From: Aldersonia kunmingensis
GTDB lineage: Bacteria > Actinomycetota > Actinomycetes > Mycobacteriales > Mycobacteriaceae
Assembly (NCBI RefSeq): GCF_001646865.1
Contig: NZ_LRRB01000024.1
Span: forward strand, 1 to 36,463
Reading direction: 5' to 3'
Length of the DNA stretch: 36,463 bases
Below the pieces are notes generated by a model. That model made no database searches. It was not told the DNA's origin and saw only the letters and a list, made by a program, of their open reading frames with translations. Positions 8,256 through 16,336 of the stretch are shown piece after piece. Each line of letters opens with the position of its first letter. The stretch's first letter is position 1. The translations under genes and the position numbers were made by a program.

Positions 8256-9170
8256 ATGCAGCACGAATCTATTACTGTCCTGAATCCGGCTGCGACACCA
8301 AGTATCCGGTCCGTCCGCTTCGTCTCACTCATCGTAAACCTGCTGTTAGCTGCGGCTCTCGCGCTCGGCATAGCCTTGGCGAGCGCGCCCGTCGCGACTG
8401 CCGCTCCCCCGAATCAGCTATACAACGAGGCCCAGGGCGCATTTTCGCGCGGCGATGGGCCACTGGCCATAAATAGAATCAACGAACTGCTTCGCGTAAA
8501 TCCGAATGACACCGATGCACAGGCGTTGCGCGCAATATTCGCCGATTACACCGGGGACCTCATTGGCCGTTTCGATGCGCTCAATCGATCAGGTCCTCGG
8601 CGTGGGCAGGTGGAATACGCGCTCGGCGAGATCACCAGGTCTGCGCTCACTCCACCAAACCCGTTCCCCGCCATCCTCGGTCCGCAGACCGCCATCGTCG
8701 TGCTCGGGTACGGCCTGCTGCCGAACGGGACCATGCGACCGGAACTGGTGAGCCGGCTCCGGTCGGCCGCGGTCCAGGCGCTCCTCGCCCCGGCATCGCC
8801 GGTAATCGTCACCGGCGGCGCTCCGCAGAGCGGCGTCACCGAGGCAGCTGCCATGGCAGGCTGGCTGATTGCCAATGGTCTGCCCGCCAACCGGGTGCAT
8901 GCCGAGCATCGGTCCGGGTCGACCGTGGGTAATGCACTCAACACCGTGCCGATTGCCCGCTCACTCGGCATGAACAGCGTCGCGCTGGTGACCTCGGCGA
9001 ACCACATCCGCCGCGCCGTCGTCGATTTCAATGTCGCCGGCCTCGGTGTTGTCGGAGCAATGGCCACCCCGGACCAACTACTCGGCGAACTGTTGCCGAT
9101 CGGCAAGCGGGAACAGCTCGGCATGTACGTCGATGCGTCGCGTGTGATGGGGCTGCCCGGATCGCGATAA
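8256..9170 (+). CDS. Exported DUF218 (YdcF/SanA-like) protein
   Basis: This 304-residue protein has an N-terminal hydrophobic segment (about residues 24-47) ending in an Ala-rich ASAPVATAA stretch that looks like a Sec signal or anchor. It continues with a helical region and then a DUF218 domain from about residue 140: the IVVLGYG strand, VTGGAPQSGVTEAAAMAGWL, and EHRSGSTVGNA. DUF218 proteins are Rossmann-like and are linked to envelope or vancomycin-sensitivity functions in other bacteria; the reaction is unknown. A TTG at 8235 is in frame, but the ATG at 8256 fits a TANNNT-7-ATG leaderless start. The first part of the gene is poorer in G+C than its neighbours. Confidence 0.78.
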   Translation: MQHESITVLNPAATPSIRSVRFVSLIVNLLLAAALALGIALASAPVATAAPPNQLYNEAQGAFSRGDGPLAINRINELLRVNPNDTDAQALRAIFADYTGDLIGRFDALNRSGPRRGQVEYALGEITRSALTPPNPFPAILGPQTAIVVLGYGLLPNGTMRPELVSRLRSAAVQALLAPASPVIVTGGAPQSGVTEAAAMAGWLIANGLPANRVHAEHRSGSTVGNALNTVPIARSLGMNSVALVTSANHIRRAVVDFNVAGLGVVGAMATPDQLLGELLPIGKREQLGMYVDASRVMGLPGSR

Positions 9171-9177
9171 TGGCGGC

Positions 9178-9978
9178 GTGCACCGTGCGGAACTCGAAGC
9201 GGATGTCGTAGCTCGTCTGCGTGCGGCGGGCTGCGTCTTCGCGGCGGAGGAAGCCGCGCTCCTGCTGTCCGAGGCGGCCTCGGACGCGGACGCCAACGCC
9301 ATGGTCACTCGCCGCGTCTCAGGTGAGCCGCTCGAGTATGTGCTCGGCTGGGCGGCATTTGCGGGACTGCGGGTCGCTGTCGGTCCCCCGGTGTTCGTCC
9401 CGCGCAGGCGCAGCGAGTTGCTGGTGCGCGAGGCGGTCGCGGTCGTCCGGAGCCACGCGGGTGCCGCGCCGATCGTGGTCGACCTCTGCTGCGGTTCGGG
9501 AGCGATCGGTGCCGCGATCCTCGCTGCGGAACCCGGTGTGCGCCTGCACGTGAGTGACATCGATGCGGCGGCCGTGGACTTCGCGCGCCGCAATCTCGAC
9601 CGAACCGGCGCCGCTGTCCATCTCGGGGACCTCTACGACCCATTGCCACCGGAGCTGCGATCCCGGGTCGATGTCGTGGTGGCGAACGTGCCGTATGTGC
9701 CGAGCGCGGAGATCGCCCTGATGCCGTCGGAGGCGCGGGGGTATGAGGCGCGCCGCACGTTGGATGGCGGTCCGGACGGTCTCGACATTGTCCGCCGCAC
9801 GGCGACCGGCGCCGCCCGGTGGTTACGCCCCGGTGGGAGTCTGCTCATCGAGATCGGCACCGGGCAGATCGACAGCGCGACTGCGCTTTTTCTTACATCG
9901 GGGCTGAAACCACGAATCGTCGCCGACGATGAGCTGTCGGCGACGATCGTGGTTGGTGAAAGCCGGAACGATCAGTAG
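9178..9978 (+). CDS. PrmC/HemK-related protein N5-glutamine methyltransferase-like protein
   Basis: This 266-residue SAM-dependent methyltransferase has the SAM-binding motif VVDLCCGSGAIGAAI (about 99-113) and the acidic HVSDID strand end. The catalytic NPPY of PrmC is NVPY here (VVANVPYVP). This pattern belongs to the PrmC-related actinobacterial group rather than to the release-factor methyltransferase itself, so its target may differ. The GTG at 9178 lies seven bases after the DUF218 stop, so the two genes are probably co-transcribed. It overlaps the end of the convergent alcohol dehydrogenase gene by seven bases. Confidence 0.8.
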   Translation: MHRAELEADVVARLRAAGCVFAAEEAALLLSEAASDADANAMVTRRVSGEPLEYVLGWAAFAGLRVAVGPPVFVPRRRSELLVREAVAVVRSHAGAAPIVVDLCCGSGAIGAAILAAEPGVRLHVSDIDAAAVDFARRNLDRTGAAVHLGDLYDPLPPELRSRVDVVVANVPYVPSAEIALMPSEARGYEARRTLDGGPDGLDIVRRTATGAARWLRPGGSLLIEIGTGQIDSATALFLTSGLKPRIVADDELSATIVVGESRNDQ

Positions 9979-11099
9979 TCGGAGTCGGTGTACTGGATGA
10001 CACCACGCAGGTTCTCGCCGGACAACATGTCCGCGTAACCCTGGTTGACCTCGTCGTGGCGGTAGGTACGGGTAACCAACTCGTCGAGCTTCAGTTGGCC
10101 GCTGCGGTAGAGCTGCAGCAGCGCAGGAATCTGGGTGCGCGGGCTGACCCCGCCGAACACTGCGCCCTGCACCCGCTTCTGCAGCAGCGTGAGTTCGAAC
10201 AGGCTGAGGGTGACGTCCACGTCGAGCATGTTGCCCATACCCGTGACGACGACCTGACCGCCTTTGCCGGTGAGGGTCACAGCGGGCTGAATCTGGTCGC
10301 CGGTGATCTCACCGACGGTTATGACGGTGACGTCGGCCATTTGGCCCCACGTCAGCTCGAGGACCGGCTCGATCGCCTCTTCCATCGATGCGAACGTGTG
10401 CGTTGCGCCGAATTCGATCGCCTTGTCACGCTTGAACTTGACCGGGTCGATCGCGATGACGTGGCGAGCACCCGCGCGCGCCGCGCCCTGCACCGCGTTG
10501 ATGCCGACGCCGCCCACACCGACGACGATGACGGTATCCCCCACGCGCGTGTTGCCGATCGCTGTGGCCGAGCCCCAACCGGTGGAGACACCGCAGCCGA
10601 GCAGCGCTGCCTTGTCCAGCGGAATGTCGTCCTCGATCTTGATCACCGAGGCCTGGTGGACCGTGACGTGCGGCGAGAACGTGCCGAGCAGACACATCGG
10701 CGTGACGGGCGCGCCATCCAGGGTGTACCGGAAGCCGCCGTCGGCGATCGCCTGACCGGTCAGCAGGCTTGCACCCAGATCGCACAGGTTCTGCAGGCCC
10801 TTGGAGCAGGGCCGACAAGTGCCGCAGGCGGGAATGAAGGCCAGAACAACGTGATCGCCCTCTGCTAGCCCGGTGACTCCAGCGCCAACCTTGGTAATGA
10901 TGCCGGCGCCCTCGTGACCGCCGAGGACGGGGAACGTCGGTACCGGCATGGCACCGCTGCGGATGTGCTCGTCCGAGTGACACAGGCCGCTGGCCGTGAG
11001 CTGTACCTGCACCTCGCCGGCGATTGGATCACCGAGATCCAATTCGACGATTTCCCAGTCTTTGCCCGGGCCAAGAACGACTGCACCCTTGGTTTTCAT
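9972..11099 (-). CDS. Zinc-dependent alcohol dehydrogenase, NDMA-dependent type
   Basis: This 375-residue medium-chain dehydrogenase oxidises alcohols to aldehydes. Catalytic zinc ligands are Cys40, His62/Glu63 and Cys169; the structural zinc is held by Cys92, Cys95, Cys98 and Cys106. The nucleotide fold is GVGGVG at 194-199 with Asp218 after it. The sequence resembles the actinobacterial NDMA-dependent, mycofactocin-associated alcohol dehydrogenases, whose nicotinamide stays bound and is recycled through another carrier. No mycofactocin genes lie in this window. The ATG at 11099 has AGGAG five bases upstream. An upstream in-frame ATG at 11186 is rejected because it would lie in the operator region. 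Confidence 0.88.
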   Translation of the reverse strand: MKTKGAVVLGPGKDWEIVELDLGDPIAGEVQVQLTASGLCHSDEHIRSGAMPVPTFPVLGGHEGAGIITKVGAGVTGLAEGDHVVLAFIPACGTCRPCSKGLQNLCDLGASLLTGQAIADGGFRYTLDGAPVTPMCLLGTFSPHVTVHQASVIKIEDDIPLDKAALLGCGVSTGWGSATAIGNTRVGDTVIVVGVGGVGINAVQGAARAGARHVIAIDPVKFKRDKAIEFGATHTFASMEEAIEPVLELTWGQMADVTVITVGEITGDQIQPAVTLTGKGGQVVVTGMGNMLDVDVTLSLFELTLLQKRVQGAVFGGVSPRTQIPALLQLYRSGQLKLDELVTRTYRHDEVNQGYADMLSGENLRGVIQYTDSDY

Positions 11100-11166
11100 G
11101 CCGGCTCCTACCTCGTTGGGGAACATCTGGCGCAGAGAGTTTTCACTTTGATCTCTCTCCATTCGA

Positions 11167-11187
11167 ACCCTAGTGAAATGTGTCACT
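11167..11187 (-). promoter_or_regulatory. -10 box and abutting imperfect palindrome upstream of the alcohol dehydrogenase
   Basis: TAGGGT (11172-11167, leftward) is a good -10. Directly upstream, AGTGAAATGTGTCACT (11172-11187) is an imperfect inverted repeat with AGTGA/TCACT ends, similar in form to TetR-family operators. A further TTTCACT at 11141-11147 mirrors AGTGAAA at 11172-11178. The regulator is not identified. Confidence 0.4.
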
Positions 11188-11198
11188 CGGCGTAAGAC

Positions 11199-12195
11199 TC
11201 ACGGCGGATCATCTTTTTTCGGCGGATCGTCCTCGTCCTCCTCCGACCGCTCGAAGCTCACGTCGACCTGCTGGAATCCCTTGTGCCGCTGCGCTTCGGC
11301 GGCATGGGTGTAGACGCGGCGGTCCCCCTCGGTCAGCTCGACATTGTCGGTGAACGGCGTCAGCAGCGATCGCGGATACAGGCGCTTCACCCACACGGTG
11401 TTGATCTCGATGCTGAACACCATGAGCAAGGCAGACAGGATAGATGAACGCAAGCAGACCGAGCACCAAGGCGAACACGCCATTAGTGGTGCTGGACCCC
11501 TGAATGACCCGGGTGGTGAACAGGTACCCGAACTGCTGCAAGGCCTGCCACCCCACCGCCGCAACGGCCGCGCCGACGACCACGTCTCGGGTGCCGATCG
11601 GATGCGCGACCGAGATCCGGAAGGCCAGGATGAAGACGCCGAAGTCGAGCAGCAGCGTCAGCACCGTGACGCCGATCGTTCGCCACATGCCGTATTCGAC
11701 GAGTGCAGAACCGATATTCGAGATGACCGCGATGCCGATCAGGCCGAGGCCGACCGTCAGTAGCAGACGCACACTGCGTATCCGAACCAGAATCGGATCG
11801 GGCCGTTCGTTGCGCGGAACCGCCCATGCCACGTTGGAGGCGTTCTGCACCGCCACCCCGACGCCGAGCGCACCGTAGATCGCGCCGATCACTCCGATCG
11901 TGATCGCGACCGGCCCGCCACTCAGTTCACGCGGCTGATCGAGCTGTTCACCGATCACCGGGAATTGGCTGAGCGCCGAATCGACGAGCTGTTCCTGCCA
12001 CTCGGGGTGGTCGTCGAGGATGATGCCGGTCACCGTTGTGAGCAACAGCAGGAGCGGGAACAACGCGATGAATCCGTAGTAGGTGATCAGCGCGGCCAGG
12101 TATCCACCCTGATCATCGAAGAACTTGTAGAACACGCCCAGCGTGAAGCCGATCGGGCGCCTGCGCTGCTGCATCCGGTCCAGCCGGTTCGCCAT
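11199..12195 (-). pseudogene. YihY/BrkB-family membrane protein, frameshifted
   Basis: The intact part (ATG 12195 with GGGAGG upstream) encodes a multi-span inner-membrane protein of the YihY/BrkB (YhjD) family: GGYLAALITYYGFIALFPLLL near the N-terminus, and further hydrophobic helices through LVLGLLAFIY. From about 11438 the frame is wrong. The expected continuation (LSALLMVFSIEINTVWVKRLYPR, then VDVSFERSEEDEDD and a KKDDPP end) is in the next frame and stops at 11199. Removing one base from the GG at 11438-11439 restores a single frame. As written, the product would end at 11209 after about 70 unrelated residues. This is either a one-base sequence error or a real mutation. Function in the family is uncertain. 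Confidence 0.8.
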
Positions 12196-12310
12196 GCTGC
12201 CCGCCTCCCCAGGACTGCATCAACTCTGCAGCGCAATATGGATAGAGCTCGAGCCTAGTCTCGACCACGACATGAGGCTTGCGTAGTCAAAAGTCGGAAA
12301 CAACGCACGG

Positions 12311-13000
12311 TCAGGGTTTTCGAGCTGCGGGGTGCCCATCGGATGGGGACCTGCCGAGGAGTCGCGTGAGAGCCTCGGCGACCCAGTCCTCGTACTTCTC
12401 GGGTGACCAGCCCATATCCGCAACGAAGGTCATGTACATACTCGCGCTGGCGAGGGACGCCGCGATATCCGCCGCGGAGGACAGATCGAGGTCCTGACGC
12501 AGTATCTCCTCGGGCAGTTCGGCGAGCACGGCCGCGCAGTCGGCGCGCAACCCGGTGATCAGCTGCAACCGCAGGTCTTCCAATTGTGGATCGGACCCCG
12601 CCGCACTCTCGACCACGCGAATCAGCGGCCCGACACGGGCGTTCGATTCACGCGCCACCTGCGCCGTCATGCGAAAGAGGTCCCCCGAGTCCGGCGAGGC
12701 CCACGCTCGCGGCCGGTCGATCATTGCCACGTCCTCGTAATCACCGGCAATGGCCACGTCGACGGCCCGGGCGAGCACGGCAGCTTTGGAACCGAACGTG
12801 GCGTACACGGTCTGCGCCGAGACGTCGGCTGCTTTCGCGATCTCGTTGATCGACGTCGCCCCGAATCCCTTGTCCAGGAACAGCCGGGTGGCCGCTTCGA
12901 CGATGCGCCGGAGACGCTGCTGCGCATCCGCCTGTCGGCGGCTCGCATCGTAGCCGCGTTTCTTCGGCTCAACTCTTGACGCTCGCGGTGAGCTTTCCAT
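12311..13000 (-). CDS. TetR-family transcriptional regulator
   Basis: This 229-residue protein has an N-terminal TetR helix-turn-helix: RIVEAATRLFLDKGFGATSINEIAKAADVSAQTVYATFGSKAAVL (about 32-76). The C-terminal domain is unassigned. It is divergent from the double split-barrel gene at 13055 and should repress both. The open frame runs upstream to 13993, but that extension is the shadow of the opposite gene. The ATG at 13000 lies seven bases after a TATAGT -10 with a matching TTGATA -35, so it is leaderless. It precedes the YihY-like gene by 115 bp on the same strand. Confidence 0.88.
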   Translation of the reverse strand: MESSPRASRVEPKKRGYDASRRQADAQQRLRRIVEAATRLFLDKGFGATSINEIAKAADVSAQTVYATFGSKAAVLARAVDVAIAGDYEDVAMIDRPRAWASPDSGDLFRMTAQVARESNARVGPLIRVVESAAGSDPQLEDLRLQLITGLRADCAAVLAELPEEILRQDLDLSSAADIAASLASASMYMTFVADMGWSPEKYEDWVAEALTRLLGRSPSDGHPAARKP

Positions 13001-13005
13001 ATAGT
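12976..13005 (+). promoter_or_regulatory. Promoter of the double split-barrel gene
   Basis: -35 TTGACG at 12976-12981, an 18-bp spacer lying inside the TetR coding start, and -10 TATAGT at 13000-13005. It gives a leader of about 40 bases carrying GGAGGG before the ATG at 13055. Confidence 0.6.
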
Positions 13006-13035
13006 TCACTATATCCAATATAGCTCGCTCTATCA
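12999..13035. promoter_or_regulatory. Nested ATATAG/CTATAT operator array
   Basis: Four alternating half-sites occur in 37 bases: ATATAG (12999), CTATAT (13009), ATATAG (13018) and CTATCA (13030). Adjacent ones form inverted repeats with 4- and 3-base centres. The first palindrome contains both divergent -10 boxes. The adjacent TetR protein is the likely ligand. Confidence 0.65.
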
Positions 13036-13036
13036 A
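13008..13036 (-). promoter_or_regulatory. Leaderless promoter of the TetR gene
   Basis: Reading leftward: -35 TTGATA (13036-13031), a 17-bp spacer, -10 TATAGT (13013-13008), seven bases, and then the ATG at 13000. There is no room for a ribosome site. Confidence 0.6.
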
Positions 13037-13054
13037 ATACCTCGGAGGGAAGCC

Positions 13055-14068
13055 ATGACCGCCGTTCGCCCTGCTGTCCTCGATTGGACCGAGATCCTCG
13101 AACAGTCGACCGCCCACGTCACCACCGAGTACGCATCCCTGCGTCGCGACGGCGCGCCGGTCACGTGGCCGGTAAGCCCATACCGCGGCGAGACCGGAAA
13201 GTCGATCGACGTGTCGACCGGACTCACCTATCCCCTCAAGGCCGAGCGCGCCCGCCGCAATCCGAAAGTGGCACTGAGCTTTTCGAATCCCGTCGGCTCG
13301 GGCATCGAATCGCCGGCGACGTTCGTGGTGCTCGGCATGGCGACAGTTCGCGATTCGGACCTCCGCGCGACGAGCGCGCGCTACCTGCAGGCCTCGAACG
13401 ACCGGTTCCCGCAGGCATACAAGGGCGCGCCCGACATGGTGCTGCGCCGCATGGCCTTCTACTGGACCCGGATGTGGATCGACGTCACGCCGGTTCGGGT
13501 GCTGTGGTGGCCGGATGGCGACCTCGACGAGGCGCCGCAGGTGTGGGAGGCGGGCAGCGAATTCGTAGCCCCCGCTTCGGACCCCGAACCACAGGGTCGT
13601 GGCGCCGGGTCCTGGACGAACAAGCCCGCGCCCGATTGGAAGGCGCGCGCACGCCGCGCGATCGAGCGCCTCGGCATGCCGGTGCTCACCACCACGACCG
13701 CGGACGGCTGGCCGCTGCCGGTGCGGGTTCGCGCTGCCGAACAGACCGAAACCGGATTCGTGGTGCGTCCGCCGGCGGGAATCGAGGTCGTCGACGGCCC
13801 GGGATGCCTGACGTTCCACACGCACGGGTCTGTCTTCGACAGCCAGGAGAACATCACGCTCACCGGCACCTGCACACGCGTCGGAGAGGACGTCGAATTC
13901 ACCGTCGAGCGCACCCTCAACGAGGTGAATGTGCCGAAGAATCCGTTGCGGCGCATGGCTGGAATGCTCACGCTGCGCCGGGAACTCGAACACCGACTGG
14001 ACGCGGAGGCAGCGCGCCGCGGGCAGTCGGTGCCGAAGTTCGACGAACTCGATTTCAGACGGCGTTAG
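13055..14068 (+). CDS. Double split-barrel (PPOX-like) protein
   Basis: This 337-residue protein appears to contain two PPOX-like barrels. The first (about 20-155) contains the ARRNPKVALSFSNPVG strand typical of FMN/F420-binding split barrels. The second (about 200-290) contains GMPVLTTTTADGWPLPVRVR. They are joined by a linker rich in Pro and Gly. Such proteins may be flavin- or F420-dependent reductases; the substrate is unknown. GGAGGGAAGCC precedes the ATG. It is the only gene driven by the promoter divergent from the TetR at 13000, so it is the likely target. Its last 14 bases overlap the convergent P450 gene. Confidence 0.75.
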   Translation: MTAVRPAVLDWTEILEQSTAHVTTEYASLRRDGAPVTWPVSPYRGETGKSIDVSTGLTYPLKAERARRNPKVALSFSNPVGSGIESPATFVVLGMATVRDSDLRATSARYLQASNDRFPQAYKGAPDMVLRRMAFYWTRMWIDVTPVRVLWWPDGDLDEAPQVWEAGSEFVAPASDPEPQGRGAGSWTNKPAPDWKARARRAIERLGMPVLTTTTADGWPLPVRVRAAEQTETGFVVRPPAGIEVVDGPGCLTFHTHGSVFDSQENITLTGTCTRVGEDVEFTVERTLNEVNVPKNPLRRMAGMLTLRRELEHRLDAEAARRGQSVPKFDELDFRRR

Positions 14069-15485
14069 CCTTCTGCAGCGAGCGCAAGCGCACCGGGAGC
14101 CCGTCGGTCGGCATCGGCCCTGTGCCGTAGCGCAGCGGCGGGTAGTACCCCCGCGGCACCGACCAGCTGTAGCTGCGCACCATTTGGTGCATCACTGCCT
14201 TGACCTCCATCTCGCCGAAGTACATCCCGATGCACTTATGGGCGCCGCCACCGAACGGGTTCCACGCGAATCGGTGACTCTTGTCCTCGCGGCGCTCCGG
14301 CGAGAAACGCTCCGGATCGAACTTCATCGGATCCGTCCAGAACGGCTCCATCCGCTGGCTGGCGAAGGTACCGGCAATCAACCGCGTGCCTTTGGGGATG
14401 TACCGACCGCACAGTTCGGTGTCTTTGACCGCCTCGCGGAACAATGCACCGACAGGCGCATGAATGCGCAGCGTCTCGCGCATCACCATGTCCATCACGG
14501 GCATTCGTTCGATGTCCTCGTACTCGATGAATTCCCGACCCAACGCAAGTGCTTCTTCCCGCACCCGCTCCTGCCACTCCGGATGCTTGCCCAGGTAATA
14601 GGCCATCATCGCGATCGTGATCGTGCTCGTGTCGTGCGCCGCCATCATCACGAAGATCATGTGGTTGACGATGTCCTCGTCGGTGTAGGTGTCCCCGTCC
14701 TCGCTCTCGGCGTGACACAGCACGCTGAACAAATCATCGGTTGGGTGCGCGCGCTTGGCGGGGATCCGTGCGTAGAAATAGTCCTCGAGCAAGCGACGGC
14801 CGCGAAGCCCCTTGCGCCAGATTCCACCGGGCACATCGGCACGAACGATCGCCTGGCCGCCGCGCACCGCGTCAACGAACGCCCTGCGGATCGCGGCATG
14901 GTTGGACGTGTCGTGGTCACCGACGAACACCTCTGCCGCCACATCCAGCGTCAGATTCTTTGCCGCTCTGTAGACGTGGAATTCGTCACCCGGTTGCCAT
15001 TTCGCGACCTCGGCCTTTATCCGCGGCTGCATTGCGTCGAGATAGGCGAGCAAGCGCGGCCGGGTGAATGCCTCCTGCATGATGCGGCGATGGTGCACGT
15101 GCTCGCCACCGTCCATCAGCATCACCCCGCGTTTGAAGAACGGTCCGATCAGGTAGTTGTAGAAACCCGCGTTACCCCACGCCTTGTCGCGATTGAGTTC
15201 GATCGACTCCATCGCCTCCGGGCCAACGGCACTGACCATCCTCGTGCCGACCGAGCCAACCCAGCTGACCTCGCCGTACTTGTCGAACCGGGAGTAGGCG
15301 AATTCCATGCCGTCGCCGCCCACGTTCTCGAGCATGTGGCCAACGAGCGGCAGCCCCCAATCGCCGAGTACCGGCTCCAGTCCGCTACCTGGCGGCGGGA
15401 CCGCGAGCGGCTTCACCGCTGAGGGGTAGCGCTGGGAAATCACTCCGACACCCTGCTGGATGAAGCCGAGTAAAGACGAGGTCAT
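14055..15485 (-). CDS. Cytochrome P450, CYP136-like, copy 1
   Basis: This 476-residue P450 monooxygenase has every core motif. The oxygen-activating I-helix is AAHDTST (282-288), ExxR is Glu337-Arg340, PERF is at 391-394, and the haem loop FGGGAHKCIG has Cys418 as thiolate ligand. The N-terminal PPPGSGLEP, GPFFKRGVMLMD and HHRRIMQEAF segments resemble mycobacterial CYP136, whose substrate is not known to me. The ATG at 15485 has AAAGGA six bases upstream; an earlier in-frame start at 15539 is rejected because the paralogue begins at the same MTSSLLG. The gene is divergent from its TetR at 15603. No ferredoxin or reductase gene is nearby. Confidence 0.93.
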   Translation of the reverse strand: MTSSLLGFIQQGVGVISQRYPSAVKPLAVPPPGSGLEPVLGDWGLPLVGHMLENVGGDGMEFAYSRFDKYGEVSWVGSVGTRMVSAVGPEAMESIELNRDKAWGNAGFYNYLIGPFFKRGVMLMDGGEHVHHRRIMQEAFTRPRLLAYLDAMQPRIKAEVAKWQPGDEFHVYRAAKNLTLDVAAEVFVGDHDTSNHAAIRRAFVDAVRGGQAIVRADVPGGIWRKGLRGRRLLEDYFYARIPAKRAHPTDDLFSVLCHAESEDGDTYTDEDIVNHMIFVMMAAHDTSTITIAMMAYYLGKHPEWQERVREEALALGREFIEYEDIERMPVMDMVMRETLRIHAPVGALFREAVKDTELCGRYIPKGTRLIAGTFASQRMEPFWTDPMKFDPERFSPERREDKSHRFAWNPFGGGAHKCIGMYFGEMEVKAVMHQMVRSYSWSVPRGYYPPLRYGTGPMPTDGLPVRLRSLQKANAV

Positions 15486-15534
15486 GGGACGTCCTTTCGC
15501 ATGCGAAACCCGACATCGGAACCCTGTGATCCAG

Positions 15535-15559
15535 ACCATACCGGAACACTACGTTTCCG
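15535..15559. promoter_or_regulatory. 18-bp operator with adjacent P450 -10 box, copy 1
   Basis: CGGAACACTACGTTTCCG (15542-15559) is an inverted repeat with CGGAA/TTCCG ends. It lies directly upstream of TATGGT (15540-15535, leftward), the likely -10 of the P450 gene. The same 18-bp layout is kept in copy 2 while the bases between the arms have diverged, which supports it as the TetR binding site. Confidence 0.6.
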
Positions 15560-15602
15560 TATACGTTCGTTTCCCAATCTGCGCTATGCAAGACTTCCGA
15601 GG

Positions 15603-16295
15603 GTGCGACCTGCGGGAACGGGCACCTACCGCGGCGCTTCGGCCGAGGAACGTCGCGACCAACGCCGACGGCGTCTACTCGATGCCGGACTCGACATGAT
15701 CGCGACGCAGGGCTGGGCCGCGACCACCGTTCGCGGGATCTGCGAGCAGGCCAAGGTCGGGCCGCGCTTCTTCTACGAAACCTTCGACGACCTCGACGCA
15801 CTCGCCGCAGCCGTGCACGACGAGATCGTCGAGTCCGCGCTGAGTCATGCGTTCGAGGCCGTGGCGGCGGTCGACGACGACCCTCGCACTGCGATGACTG
15901 CCGGTATCGGCACCATCATCCTGGAACTCACCGAGGATCCCCGCCGCGCCCGTGTCGCCTTCGCCGAGGCGCACGGCAGCGAAACGCTCATGCGCCGCAG
16001 GTTCGCCGCGATGCGCACCATCGACGACGTCGTGCGCGAGCAGACGCGGGAAGCCGTGGACTTCCCTGCGGCAGCGACGAATTCGCCGGCCGCGACCGAC
16101 GCCATGCTCCAGGCCTTCGCCCAGTTGCTCACCGGTGGTGTCGCCGAGGTGGTACTCGTCTGGGTCGACGGCGGCCTCGACATGGACCGCGACGATCTTG
16201 TCGCAACCTGCGTCGAGTTCACGCTCACGATGCTGGAGCGACTGCCGGCGATGGCGTCTCACCTCGGCGAGCGGCTGAATATCCTCGCGCCCTGA
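15603..16295 (+). CDS. TetR-family regulator of the P450, copy 1
   Basis: This 230-residue TetR protein has the helix-turn-helix at about 30-65 (GWAATTVRGICEQAKVGPRFFYETF) and is the probable repressor of the divergent P450 gene. The GTG at 15603 is chosen because it is the common start of both copies. A GAGG touches the start codon, too close to work as a ribosome site. AAGACT (15590-15595) lies seven bases before it in both copies and would make a leaderless transcript. An upstream in-frame ATG (15501) is not shared by copy 2. A perfect hairpin follows the stop. Confidence 0.88.
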   Translation: MRPAGTGTYRGASAEERRDQRRRRLLDAGLDMIATQGWAATTVRGICEQAKVGPRFFYETFDDLDALAAAVHDEIVESALSHAFEAVAAVDDDPRTAMTAGIGTIILELTEDPRRARVAFAEAHGSETLMRRRFAAMRTIDDVVREQTREAVDFPAAATNSPAATDAMLQAFAQLLTGGVAEVVLVWVDGGLDMDRDDLVATCVEFTLTMLERLPAMASHLGERLNILAP

Positions 16296-16301
16296 GGAAT
16301 T

Positions 16302-16328
16302 CGCTGCGCAGGTAGATCCTGCGCAGCG
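16302..16328. terminator. Perfect 11-bp hairpin between the two duplicated units
   Basis: CGCTGCGCAGG, loop TAGAT, then the exact complement. It sits between the stop of TetR copy 1 and the stop of the convergent P450 copy 2, and can end transcripts from both directions. Confidence 0.75.
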
Positions 16329-16336
16329 ACTGGACG

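Larger units (their letters stand above)
14055..16295. repeat. Tandem gene-pair duplication, copy 1
   Basis: A divergent P450/TetR unit of about 2.24 kb. The P450 of each copy is 476 residues, aligned without gaps, and the intergenic region and TetR also match. Copy 2 follows after 41 bp in the same orientation. Confidence 0.9.

Noticed and set aside
13001-13993. Extended N-terminus giving a 560-residue TetR frame
   Set aside because: The extension lies entirely opposite the double split-barrel gene, and a promoter fits the ATG at 13000.
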